From an uncultured Pelagibacteraceae bacterium (lineage in GTDB: Bacteria; Pseudomonadota; Alphaproteobacteria; Pelagibacterales; Pelagibacteraceae): a DNA stretch of 23,723 bases. The DNA lies in contig CAJXDV010000003.1 of NCBI GenBank assembly GCA_913052435.1, positions 1 through 23,723 on the forward strand. The letters run 5' to 3'. Shown one piece after another: positions 8,106 to 16,094 of this stretch. Position numbers and translations under genes: made by a program. The notes beneath the pieces were generated by a model, which made no database searches, was not told the DNA's origin, and saw only the letters and a list, made by a program, of their open reading frames with translations. Numbering within the stretch: position 1 is the stretch's first letter; every line of letters begins with the position of its first letter.

Positions 8106-9400
8106 AAGTTTGCATTATAGGAACTGGTTACGTAGGTCTTGTCAGCGGCACTTGTTTTGCTGAATTAGGAAATAATGTTATTTGTGTTGATAACAACCAT
8201 AAAAAAATTGATAAACTTAATTCTTGCATAGTTCCAATTTACGAACCAGGTCTTGAAGAATTGATTTTGAGAAATTCAAAACAAAATCGTTTAAAATTTT
8301 CTACAGATATTAAATCTTCAATAAAAAACTCAGATATAATATTTATTTGTGTAGGAACCCCAATAAATAAAAAAACTAATAGTGCCGATCTAAAATACGT
8401 TTTAAGTGTTGCTAATTCTATTAAACAAAATCTAAATAAATATAAAATTATAGTAACAAAATCTACTGTTCCAATAACCACTGGAGACAAGATTGAAAAA
8501 ATTCTTTATACAAAAAAAAATAAAAAAAAATTTGAAGTGGTTTCTAATCCAGAATTTCTAAGAGAAGGCGAAGCAATTAGAGATTTTCTTTACCCAGATA
8601 GAGTTGTAATTGGTACATCTAGTAAAAAAGCTAATAGTATAATGAAAAGTTTATATCTTCCAATTATCAAGAAAACTAATCGATATTTTCACACATCAAG
8701 AAGAGCAGCTGAGTTAATCAAATATACTTCAAATGCATTTTTGGCTACCAAAATAACTTATATTAATGAAATTGCTAATTTATGCGAAAAATTAAATATA
8801 GATGTAAAAGAAGTTGCTATTGGAATGGGTTTAGATGAAAGAATTGGAGATAGATTTTTAAGAGCCGGACCTGGCTATGGTGGATCATGTTTTCCAAAAG
8901 ATACTAGGGCATTAGTTTCAACAGCAAAAAACTTTAAGTCAGATCTTTCAGTTGTTAAATCTGTAATTAAATCTAATGATAACAGATGCAAGCATTTGAT
9001 TTCTCGAATTCTTAGATTAATGAATAATAAAATAAAAAATAAAAACATTACTTTCCTTGGAGTAACATTTAAAGCAGGCACAGATGATATGAGAGAATCT
9101 CCTTCTTTAAATATAATTCCAGCATTATTAAAAAAGGGAGCAAAAATTAATTATTATGATCCGTCTGGAATTAAGAGTAATTTTAAGAAATTTAGAAATG
9201 TGAAATTTTACTCAAATATAAATCTAGCATGTAAAAATAGTGATCTATTAATAATTCATACAGAATGGAATGAATTTAGACAGCTAAATTTCAAAAAACT
9301 TGTAAAAAATAAAAATTTTAAAATTTATGATATGAGAAATTTATACTCACCATCTAAAATGAAAAAAAATAAAATTAATTATTTTGGAGTAGGAAGATAA
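8102..9400 (+). CDS. ugd: UDP-glucose 6-dehydrogenase
   Basis: A 432-residue NAD-dependent four-electron dehydrogenase converting UDP-glucose to UDP-glucuronate. It shows the Rossmann motif GTGYVGLVSG (residues 7-16), the VGTP turn (84-87), STVP (121-124), the substrate loop NPEFLREGEAI (149-159), the central-helix NAFLATKITYINE region (211-223) and GPGYGGSCFPKD (256-267) with catalytic C263. The C-terminal UDP-binding domain begins near 300 with FLGVTFKAGTDDMRESPS. Its ATG lies in the galU stop (ATGA overlap), and its own stop directly abuts that of the convergent RidA-like gene. Together with galU it supplies UDP-glucuronate; whether for cell-surface polysaccharide or glucuronosyl-diacylglycerol lipids is not shown here. 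Confidence 0.96.
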   Translation: MKVCIIGTGYVGLVSGTCFAELGNNVICVDNNHKKIDKLNSCIVPIYEPGLEELILRNSKQNRLKFSTDIKSSIKNSDIIFICVGTPINKKTNSADLKYVLSVANSIKQNLNKYKIIVTKSTVPITTGDKIEKILYTKKNKKKFEVVSNPEFLREGEAIRDFLYPDRVVIGTSSKKANSIMKSLYLPIIKKTNRYFHTSRRAAELIKYTSNAFLATKITYINEIANLCEKLNIDVKEVAIGMGLDERIGDRFLRAGPGYGGSCFPKDTRALVSTAKNFKSDLSVVKSVIKSNDNRCKHLISRILRLMNNKIKNKNITFLGVTFKAGTDDMRESPSLNIIPALLKKGAKINYYDPSGIKSNFKKFRNVKFYSNINLACKNSDLLIIHTEWNEFRQLNFKKLVKNKNFKIYDMRNLYSPSKMKKNKINYFGVGR

Positions 9401-9862
9401 TTAATTCAGTTCAAATATAGCATCTACTTCAACAACAACACCTAACGGAAGACTATTCGTGCTCACAGCTGCTCTAGTATGAATACCATTTTGTTCAAAT
9501 ATTTTTGATATTAAATCTGATGCTCCATTTATTACTTTTGGCTGGTCTGTAAAATCGTTAGTTGAATTAACGAATCCTGTCAATTTAATACATCCTTTAA
9601 CTTTTGATAAGTCATTCTCACATGCTTTATTAACCTGGGAAATTATACTCAACGCACATCTTTTCGCAGCTTCATATCCTTCTTCTATGTTAAAATCTTT
9701 GCCAAGTTTACCCTTAATTAGATTACCATTTTTGTCTATAGATATTTGACCGGATACAAATAGTTGTTTTCCACATATCTTTGTAGCAACATAAGAACCT
9801 ACAGGATCGGCTGCTTTAGGTAGTTCAATGTTTAGTTCTTTTAAATTTTGTTCTGCGGTCAT
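9401..9862 (-). CDS. RidA-like (YjgF/YER057c/UK114) family protein, chorismate-mutase-like fold
   Basis: A 153-residue protein starting MTAEQNLKELNIELPKA. The opening, the phrase VGSYVATKICGKQLFVSGQIS, and the ending SLPLGVVVEVDAI identify the Rid superfamily branch often annotated as YjgF-like/endoribonuclease L-PSP. Family members typically deaminate reactive enamine/imine intermediates; HTRAAV holds an Arg near the position of the imine-hydrolysing Arg of RidA, but this branch is poorly characterised and substrates are unknown. I chose the ATG at 9862 because homologues begin here; the frame is open further up to 9907, but those residues are a shadow of the Lys-rich topA 3' end. It overlaps topA by 38 bases, is preceded by an A11 tract, and ends flush against ugd. 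Confidence 0.85.
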   Translation of the reverse strand: MTAEQNLKELNIELPKAADPVGSYVATKICGKQLFVSGQISIDKNGNLIKGKLGKDFNIEEGYEAAKRCALSIISQVNKACENDLSKVKGCIKLTGFVNSTNDFTDQPKVINGASDLISKIFEQNGIHTRAAVSTNSLPLGVVVEVDAIFELN

Positions 9863-12416
9863 TTTTTTTTTTCTTTTTGTTTTTATCGTATTCTTTTCTT
9901 TTCTCAATAAGTATTAAAGCTTCTTCCATTGTTAGCTCTGTTGGATCTTTCTCTTCAGGTATTGTTGCGTTGAGAGATTTATATTTTATATATGGACCAT
10001 ATTGACCTTTCATAATTCTCACTGGTTTCTTATCATCTGGGTGTTCTCCAAGATCTTTGATTATTGAAGATGAAATTCTTCCAGGTTTTGCTTCGGCTAT
10101 TAACGTTATAGCTCTATTTAATCCTATAGAGAATATTTCTTCTACATTTTCTAATCTTGCAGATTTATTCTCACATTTTAAATAAGGACCAAATCTTCCT
10201 ACATTTAAAGTGATATCATTATCATTTTCTGGATTTTTTCCTAAACTAATAGGTAATGAACATAAAAATTTTGCTTTTTCTAAATTAATTGACTCTATAT
10301 CTATACCTTTTGGTATTGAGACATTTTTAATATTATCGTTTTTCTTTTTATTTTTTCTTTTTTTCTTAGAATTTTCTTCTAATTCACTTGCTTTTGTCTC
10401 ATATTGCAAATAAGGACCAAATCTTCCATTTTTTAAGTAAATATTTTCTTTATTATCATTTTGACCAATTAGTTTAGGCTCTGCCAAAGTTAATTGTTGA
10501 GCTGTTTTTGCTTTAGAAAGTGGTCTGGTAAATTTACATTCTGGATAATTAGAACAACCTATAAACGCTCCACCTCGAAAACTATTTTTTAAACTTAATT
10601 GACCAGCATCACAAAGTTTACATTTTCTATCTATTTTTCCATCTTTATCTATTTCAAAAATTAACGATCCAAGACTTTCATTTAATAAATCAAGTACTTC
10701 TCTAGTTCTTTTTTCTTTTACAGTAGAAACATTCAAATTAAAGTCTTTCCAAAAATTTTGTAAAACATTTATCCAGTCTTCTTTTCCAGAAGTGATATCA
10801 TCCAACCGATCTTCTAATTGGGCGGTAAAATCATAATCAACATATTTTGAGAATAGCTTTTCTAAAAATGCTGATAATAATTTTCCTCTATCTGTTGGAA
10901 AAAATCTTTTGTTAGTAATGTCAGCATATCCTCTATTAGCAATAACTGAAATTATACTTGCATAAGTAGAAGGTCTGCCAATTCCAAGTTCTTCTAATTT
11001 TTTAACCAAACTTGCTTCGGAGTATCGTGGAGGTGGTTGAGTAAAATGTTGTTCATCTTTAAATTCATTAATTTCAATATCACCTTTTATTACTTCGGGT
11101 AATATTTTTTCATCCACATTGTCTTCTTCAAACTTTGTTAGTTTTAAATAACCATCAAATTTTATTATAGATCCACTTGCTTTGAAAATATGACTTTCAT
11201 CTAATGTTGAAATAGTTATCGTTTTTCTATCAAATTTTGCTGATTCCATTTGAGAAGAAAGTGCTCTTGACCAAATTAGATTATATAATTTAAATTGATC
11301 TGTACTTAAATATTTTTTTATACTTTCTGGATTTCTTGAAATTTCTGTAGGTCTAATTGCTTCGTGAGCTTCCTGAGCATTTTTTGCCTTTTTACCAGAA
11401 TAATTTAATGGGCTATCTGGTAAATAATTTTTTCCATAATTATCAGAAATATAATTTCTAAAATTTTCAACTGCATCTTTTGAAATATTAGTACCATCTG
11501 TTCTCATATATGTAATCAAACCTATTGAATCGCCCTCTATATCTATACCTTGATATAATCTTTGAGCTATTTGCATAGTTCTTGATGCACCAAAAGCTAA
11601 TTTATTTGATGCTGTTTGTTGTAGTGTTGATGTTGTAAATGGTCCAGAAGGATTTCTAGAGAAAACTTTTGATGCAATATCTGTAATTTTAAATTTATTA
11701 TTTTTTATTTTTTCTATAGCTAAATTTATCTCCTCTTTATTTTTAAAAGAAAATTTTTCAATTTTTTTTCCACTTAATTGATTAATATTTGATGAAATTA
11801 AAGAGTTTTCTTTTGTTTTGAAGATAACATTTAAAGTCCAAAACTCTTCAGGCTTGAAAACTTCTATTTCATGTTCTCTTTCTGTTAATAATCTTAAAGC
11901 AACAGATTGAACTCTTCCCGCTGACTTTGATCCAGGTAGCTTTGTCCATAAAATTGGTGAAATATTAAAACCAACTAAATAATCCAATGCTCTTCTTGCC
12001 ATATACGCATCGACAAGATTTGATTCTATTTCTCTAGGATTATTAATGCCATTTACAACTGCTTTTTTAGTAATTTCATTAAAAACAACTCTTTCAATTT
12101 TTTTATCTTTAAGAAGTTTTTTTTCATTTAAAAACTCCTTAACATGCCAAGCTATTGCTTCACCCTCTCTATCAGGGTCTGTTGCCAATATTATTTTTAT
12201 TGAGTCTTTTGCAATATCTGCGATCTCTCTAAGATATTTTTTTGAAAAATTGTCTACTTCCCAAATCATTTTAAATTTATTTTCTGGATCAACAGACCCA
12301 TTTTTTGAAGGAAGGTCTCTAATATGTCCATAACTTGCTAAAACGGTGTAATCACTTCCTAAATATTTGTTAATTGTTTTAGCTTTGGCTGGACTTTCAA
12401 CTACGACTAAATTCAT
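9825..12416 (-). CDS. topA: DNA topoisomerase I (type IA)
   Basis: An 863-residue enzyme that relaxes negative supercoils by single-strand passage. The TOPRIM domain holds VVVESPAKAKTINKYLG (residues 4-20, E7 catalytic) and ATDPDREGEAIAWH (78-91). The active-site tyrosine is Y303 in LITYMRTDGTN. A single four-Cys zinc ribbon (C599, C602, C621, C627) is followed by three C-terminal GRFGPYL-type repeats (664-670, 740-746, 804-810) and a Lys/Arg-rich tail, the arrangement seen in alphaproteobacterial TopA. The last 38 bases overlap the RidA-like gene, and an A11 run sits in the tail. It lies 37 bases downstream of plsY, where many alphaproteobacteria have dprA, which is missing here. Confidence 0.96.
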   Translation of the reverse strand: MNLVVVESPAKAKTINKYLGSDYTVLASYGHIRDLPSKNGSVDPENKFKMIWEVDNFSKKYLREIADIAKDSIKIILATDPDREGEAIAWHVKEFLNEKKLLKDKKIERVVFNEITKKAVVNGINNPREIESNLVDAYMARRALDYLVGFNISPILWTKLPGSKSAGRVQSVALRLLTEREHEIEVFKPEEFWTLNVIFKTKENSLISSNINQLSGKKIEKFSFKNKEEINLAIEKIKNNKFKITDIASKVFSRNPSGPFTTSTLQQTASNKLAFGASRTMQIAQRLYQGIDIEGDSIGLITYMRTDGTNISKDAVENFRNYISDNYGKNYLPDSPLNYSGKKAKNAQEAHEAIRPTEISRNPESIKKYLSTDQFKLYNLIWSRALSSQMESAKFDRKTITISTLDESHIFKASGSIIKFDGYLKLTKFEEDNVDEKILPEVIKGDIEINEFKDEQHFTQPPPRYSEASLVKKLEELGIGRPSTYASIISVIANRGYADITNKRFFPTDRGKLLSAFLEKLFSKYVDYDFTAQLEDRLDDITSGKEDWINVLQNFWKDFNLNVSTVKEKRTREVLDLLNESLGSLIFEIDKDGKIDRKCKLCDAGQLSLKNSFRGGAFIGCSNYPECKFTRPLSKAKTAQQLTLAEPKLIGQNDNKENIYLKNGRFGPYLQYETKASELEENSKKKRKNKKKNDNIKNVSIPKGIDIESINLEKAKFLCSLPISLGKNPENDNDITLNVGRFGPYLKCENKSARLENVEEIFSIGLNRAITLIAEAKPGRISSSIIKDLGEHPDDKKPVRIMKGQYGPYIKYKSLNATIPEEKDPTELTMEEALILIEKRKEYDKNKKKKKNDRRTKFKRTKH
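9862..9872 (-). repeat. A11 homopolymer in the topA/RidA-like overlap
   Basis: Eleven consecutive A on the coding (minus) strand end in the A of the RidA-like ATG. They encode the KKK part of the TopA tail. The two genes are offset by one base here: loss of one A would place TopA in the RidA-like frame with no intervening stop. Homopolymers of this length are prone to indels, transcript slippage and sequencing errors. Confidence 0.9.
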
Positions 12417-12424
12417 AATTAAAC

Positions 12425-12452
12425 AAACTACTTAAAAGACTTCCAGTGTCAA
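12425..12452 (-). promoter_or_regulatory. Weak candidate promoter for topA
   Basis: In the 37-base gap between plsY and topA the minus strand carries a perfect TTGACA (12452-12447) followed after 16 bases by TAGTTT (12430-12425), a poor -10. The exact -35 match in the only gap of this kind within the run suggests that topA can be transcribed on its own, but the -10 is too weak to be sure. Confidence 0.25.
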
Positions 12453-12453
12453 A

Positions 12454-13029
12454 TTAATAAATTTTTGTCTTACTTTCTTCTTTGTTTTTCAAGCGTTTAA
12501 TGTTTTCTCGATGAGTATAAAAGATTAACACAAACATTATTCCAAAAAATATTATTTGATTCTTACCACTAATAAATAAATAAATTGGAATAGAAAGACT
12601 AGCGATTAAAGAAGATAGTGATGAATATTTAGAAATTAAAAATATTATTATCCAAGTTATTCCAAAAACTAAACCATAAATAAAATTTAAACTGAAAAGG
12701 ATTCCGACATATGTGGCAACACCTTTTCCACCTTTAAACTTTAACCATAAGGGAAAGACGTGACCTAAAAATACACTTAACGATGAAATATAAACAAAAT
12801 CGGGGTAATTTAATTTTACATAGAGTACAGGTAATACAGCTTTAAATATATCTAGTAATAAAGTTGTGTAACCAATAAATTTGTTTCCTGCTCTTAGAGC
12901 GTTAGTTGCACCAATATTTCCTGAACCAATTTCTCTAATGTCTTTTTTTAAAAATAAATTAGTTAATAATAAACCGAATGGAATTGATCCCAATAAATAT
13001 GATATTGCCGCAATGATTAAATAATCCAT
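12454..13029 (-). CDS. plsY: Glycerol-3-phosphate acyltransferase PlsY
   Basis: A 191-residue inner-membrane acyltransferase that uses acyl-phosphate (from PlsX) to acylate glycerol-3-phosphate, the first step of phospholipid synthesis. The three family motifs are present: GSGNIGATNALR (residues 35-46), GHVFPLWLKFKGGKGVAT (89-106), and the C-terminal THRENIKRLKNKEE. Five or so hydrophobic segments are evident, beginning at LIIAAISYLLGSIPFGLLL. The ATG shares a base with the pyrC' stop (TAATG), so translation is probably coupled. Its position between a dihydroorotase-like gene and topA is the common alphaproteobacterial order, apart from the missing dprA. Confidence 0.95.
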   Translation of the reverse strand: MDYLIIAAISYLLGSIPFGLLLTNLFLKKDIREIGSGNIGATNALRAGNKFIGYTTLLLDIFKAVLPVLYVKLNYPDFVYISSLSVFLGHVFPLWLKFKGGKGVATYVGILFSLNFIYGLVFGITWIIIFLISKYSSLSSLIASLSIPIYLFISGKNQIIFFGIMFVLIFYTHRENIKRLKNKEESKTKIY

Positions 13030-14318
13030 TATTGCAATTTAAATAATTCTTCACCTTTTACAAATGTATTTGTTACTTTTCCTTGTAATTTTTTGTTTTC
13101 TATTGGTGTATTTTTTGATTTTGAATACAAATTTTCTTGTTTTATAATCCAAGGTTTATTTAAATCAACGATACAAAAATCTGCATCATTTCCGACACTT
13201 AAATTACCTTTATCTATTTTTAAAATTTTAGCAGGATTTGATGTAAGTGATTGAATTATAGTTTCTAATTCTATAGATCCGTTATGATAAAGTTCTAGAC
13301 TTAAAGCTAATAAAGTTTCTATTCCAGAAGCCCCGGTTCGTGCTTGTGCAAAAGTTAATCTTTTTTGTTCTTCATCTTCAGGTTTATGGTCTGATACAAT
13401 TACATCTATAGTTCCATCTGAGAGACCTTTGACCAAACCAATTCTATCATCTTCAGTTCTGAGTGGAGGAGATAATTTTAGAAATGTTCTAAAGTCTCCA
13501 ATATCATTTTCATTTAATGATAAATTATTTATAGATACACCACAGGTAAATTTGACTTTCTCTTTTCTCTTTTTAATTATATTAACGGATTTAGCAGATG
13601 ATATTTGAGATATATGATACCTACACATAATGCTTTCGAGTAAAGTGAGATCTCTTTCTATTATGACTAGTTCTGCTATTTCTGGAATTCCTTGCAATCC
13701 TAACTTAGTAGATATTATTCCATCATTAATCATTCCATTTTTTGCAAGCTCATAATCTTCAGCGTGTTGCATTATTAAAGAATCTAGATCACTAGCAGAA
13801 TTCATGATTCTTGTCATAATTCTAGTATTTTGAATAGTTTTTGTACCATCAGTGAAAGCAATAATTCCTTTATTTTGCAGCAAACCAAATTCCGTCATAT
13901 TTGTTCCTTCTGTATTCTTAGTTAAAGATGCCGTTGGATAAATATTTATTTTAGATTTATCTCTTCCTCTTCTTTTAAGAAAATCAACAATAGAAACATT
14001 ATCAATAACAGGATCAGTGTTTGGCATAGTTACAACTGAGGTCACTCCACCAGATAAAGCTGCGATGCTTAAAGTTTTAAAGTTTTCTTTATATTCATAG
14101 CCAGGTTCACCTACAAATACTCGCATATCAACTAAACCTGGAAATATATATTTTTCTTTAAGATCTATAAATTTTTCGCGGGAAGGAATATTATTTGTAT
14201 TAACTTTTTTTCCAATTCCTTCTATTTTTCCATTTTCACCTACAATTAATCCGCCATTTTCATTTAAAGAATTGTGTGGGTCTATTATGTTGGCGTTTAT
14301 AAAATATTTTTTTTTCAT
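13029..14318 (-). CDS. pyrC: Dihydroorotase-like protein, probably non-catalytic PyrC' (ATCase partner)
   Basis: A 429-residue protein of the class I dihydroorotase/amidohydrolase family by overall fold and motif order (IFPGLVDMRVFVGEPG, MQHAEDYELA, SDHKPEDEEQ, ending in SVGNDADFCIVDL). However, the metal-binding motifs are degraded. The family DxHxH is D64-M-R66-V-F68, with both histidines lost, and the substrate-binding Arg after it is G70. The HVST histidine is Q239, the TPHHL pair is N264-N265, and the last His of DHAPH is E314. D157, H185 and D310 remain. This pattern matches non-catalytic dihydroorotase homologues (PyrC' or PyrX) that associate with and support aspartate carbamoyltransferase, and pyrB lies directly upstream with no gap. 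Catalytic dihydroorotase should then be encoded elsewhere. The start ATG immediately follows the pyrB stop. Confidence 0.88.
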   Translation of the reverse strand: MKKKYFINANIIDPHNSLNENGGLIVGENGKIEGIGKKVNTNNIPSREKFIDLKEKYIFPGLVDMRVFVGEPGYEYKENFKTLSIAALSGGVTSVVTMPNTDPVIDNVSIVDFLKRRGRDKSKINIYPTASLTKNTEGTNMTEFGLLQNKGIIAFTDGTKTIQNTRIMTRIMNSASDLDSLIMQHAEDYELAKNGMINDGIISTKLGLQGIPEIAELVIIERDLTLLESIMCRYHISQISSAKSVNIIKKRKEKVKFTCGVSINNLSLNENDIGDFRTFLKLSPPLRTEDDRIGLVKGLSDGTIDVIVSDHKPEDEEQKRLTFAQARTGASGIETLLALSLELYHNGSIELETIIQSLTSNPAKILKIDKGNLSVGNDADFCIVDLNKPWIIKQENLYSKSKNTPIENKKLQGKVTNTFVKGEELFKLQ

Positions 14319-15260
14319 CTATTTACAAAAAATTTTTAAACAAGCCATTCTTACAGCTACACCTAGCTCGACCTGTTCTTTAATTACACTTTTATTAATA
14401 TCGTCTGCTAATTTAGTATCTATTTCTATTCCTCTATTCATTGGTCCTGGATGCATTATTAATGCATCTTGTTTTGCAGAATCTAATTTATCAGGTGTCA
14501 ATCCGTAGTATTCATAATATTCTCTATTTGATGATAAAAAGGAACTTGTCATTCTTTCGTTTTGTAATCTTAACATCATTACAATATCGCAATTATTAAT
14601 TCCTTTTTTCATATTAGAAAAAATATTAACTCCTAATTTTTCAATATCTTTTGGCATAAGATTAGATGGTGCCACAATATTTACTTCTGCACCAAGCATA
14701 TTAAGCAGAAAGATATTTGATCTTGCAACACGAGAATGAAGTATGTCTCCACAAATAGCAATTCGCAAACCTTCTATTTTTTTTTTACGATTAATAATTG
14801 TCAAAGCATCTAATAATGCTTGAGTAGGATGTTCACGTCTTCCATCACCTGCATTTAAAACAGCACAATTAACTTTTTGAGATAATAGATTGCATGCACC
14901 AGAATCCTGGTGCCGTATTACAATAATATCAGGATGCATTGCATTTAATGTCATAGCAGTGTCAATCAATGTTTCGCCTTTTTTTATTGCTGAGTTTGTG
15001 ATGTTCATTGACATAACATCTGCCCCCAATCTTTTACCTGCTAAATCGAAAGAACTTTGCGTTCGTGTTGAAGGTTCAAAAAATAAGTTGATTTGTGTTT
15101 TGCCTTTTAAAATATCTAATTTTTTATTTTTACTTCTATTTAATTCAATAAATTTGCCAGCCTCATTCAATATGATGTTAACATCATTAATTGATAAATC
15201 TTGAATACCTAACAAATGTTTTTGGGAAATCTTAATAGCCTTATTGGTTTTAATTGCCAT
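14319..15260 (-). CDS. pyrB: Aspartate carbamoyltransferase catalytic chain
   Basis: A 313-residue catalytic subunit that forms carbamoyl-aspartate from carbamoyl phosphate and aspartate, the committed step of pyrimidine synthesis. The carbamoyl-phosphate loop [12 protein letters not shown] (residues 60-71), the KGETLIDT loop (94-101) with the Lys that reaches the neighbouring active site, RHQDSGA (116-122), [10 protein letters not shown] (144-153), and near the C-terminus MLRLQNERM and [12 protein letters not shown] are all intact. No pyrI regulatory subunit gene is adjacent; the neighbouring pyrC' probably takes the structural role, as in the dodecameric PyrB/PyrC' enzymes of pseudomonads. 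It is 40 bases downstream of ruvX and directly abuts pyrC'. I see no leader peptide or PyrR-like attenuator. Confidence 0.96.
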   Translation of the reverse strand: MAIKTNKAIKISQKHLLGIQDLSINDVNIILNEAGKFIELNRSKNKKLDILKGKTQINLFFEPSTRTQSSFDLAGKRLGADVMSMNITNSAIKKGETLIDTAMTLNAMHPDIIVIRHQDSGACNLLSQKVNCAVLNAGDGRREHPTQALLDALTIINRKKKIEGLRIAICGDILHSRVARSNIFLLNMLGAEVNIVAPSNLMPKDIEKLGVNIFSNMKKGINNCDIVMMLRLQNERMTSSFLSSNREYYEYYGLTPDKLDSAKQDALIMHPGPMNRGIEIDTKLADDINKSVIKEQVELGVAVRMACLKIFCK

Positions 15261-15300
15261 TAAAACTAACTCTATAGCTATAAACTATTTCTATAGCAAG

Positions 15301-15756
15301 CTAATTATTTAAATAATCTATTGCACCTTGCAAAATGAAGGCAGCAGCATTTTGATCTATTTTTTTTTCTCTTTTGGACACATTTACATCTAATTGACTT
15401 GAAAGATTGAATGCAGCAACTGTAGAAAGTCTTTCATCCCAAAGACACACAGGAAGATCAATTGATTTTGTTATATAATTAGCAATATCATTAACAGATT
15501 GAGCAGATTTACCTAAAGAACCATCCATATTTATCGGATTTCCTATAATTATTCCTTTAATATTATTTTCATTAATTAATACTTTGAGTTGATTTATCAG
15601 ATCATTTGTATTTGTTTTATTAATTGTTTTAAATGGAGTCGCTATTGATTGTTTTTCATCACATATGGATATACCAATTCTTTTTGAACCTAAATCTAAG
15701 CCGATTAACCGTACTTTATTAGAGTGTTTGTTTTTAAATTCTTCAATTGTGATCAT
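15301..15756 (-). CDS. ruvX: YqgF/RuvX family RNase H-fold nuclease
   Basis: A 151-residue YqgF-type protein, a putative Holliday-junction resolvase also implicated in pre-16S rRNA 5'-end processing. The RNase H-like core begins LIGLDLGSKRIGISICD, with D21 as the first acidic catalytic residue. IIIGNPINMDGSLGKSAQ follows, then WDERLSTVAA (second acidic residue) and KIDQNAAAFILQGAIDYL near the end (third). I chose the ATG at 15756, which gives the normal length; a longer frame to 15813 would run through the divergent gatC start and adds an unrelated Cys/Lys-rich stretch. It heads the minus-strand run towards pyrB, with 40 bases between them. Confidence 0.9.
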   Translation of the reverse strand: MITIEEFKNKHSNKVRLIGLDLGSKRIGISICDEKQSIATPFKTINKTNTNDLINQLKVLINENNIKGIIIGNPINMDGSLGKSAQSVNDIANYITKSIDLPVCLWDERLSTVAAFNLSSQLDVNVSKREKKIDQNAAAFILQGAIDYLNN

Positions 15757-15806
15757 ATTGTATATTTTCAACTTAAGTGATACTTTGCGACATATTTTTT
15801 TACCAC

Positions 15807-16094
15807 ATGACAATTGATCTTAAAACAATAAAACACATATCAAGGCTATCGTGTATATCTTTAGAGGATGAAAAAGCTCAAAAATTAGCAGGTGATTTGA
15901 ATTCAATTTTCAAATTTATTGAAAAATTAAATGAACTTAAAATTGAAGATGTAGAACCATTAACTTCTATAGCTGAAACAACTTTAAAATTTAGAACTGA
16001 CGAAGTTAAAAGTGACAATATTCGTGAAAAAATATTAAAAAATTCTCCATCAGATAATGAAGATTTTTTTGTGGTTCCAAAGGTAGTTGAATAA
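15807..16094 (+). CDS. gatC: Aspartyl/glutamyl-tRNA amidotransferase subunit C
   Basis: A 95-residue GatC, the small belt-like subunit that holds GatA and GatB together. The start [19 protein letters not shown], the middle [22 protein letters not shown] and the end [13 protein letters not shown] are typical of the family. The ATG at 15807 gives the normal family length; an upstream ATG at 15777 would add ten hydrophobic residues that homologues lack. No Shine-Dalgarno is visible. The stop shares a base with the gatA start (TAATG). It is divergent from ruvX with 50 bases between the starts, so the promoters of both units lie there, though I cannot pick convincing -35/-10 pairs. Confidence 0.94.
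   Translation: MTIDLKTIKHISRLSCISLEDEKAQKLAGDLNSIFKFIEKLNELKIEDVEPLTSIAETTLKFRTDEVKSDNIREKILKNSPSDNEDFFVVPKVVE

Noticed and set aside
9863..9907. Longer start for the RidA-like protein at 9907
   Set aside because: The extra 15 residues are the Lys-rich topA tail read in another frame; family members begin near MTAEQ.
12046..12333. 95-residue plus-strand reading frame inside topA
   Set aside because: Antisense shadow of a strongly conserved TopA N-terminal domain; no family resemblance or start signal.
14890..15204. 104-residue plus-strand reading frame opposite pyrB
   Set aside because: Mirror of the conserved PyrB carbamoyl-phosphate region; no independent coding evidence.
15277..15297. 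Inverted repeat GCTATA/TATAGC with a 9-base loop in the pyrB leader, inside a run of CTATAG repeats
   Set aside because: Only six AU-rich base pairs, no U-tract or leader peptide, and such short repeats are expected in AT-rich DNA; not convincing as an attenuator.
15757..15813. Longer ruvX start at 15813 and longer gatC start at 15777
   Set aside because: The two extensions overlap each other on opposite strands and add residues foreign to both families; the shorter starts give normal lengths.
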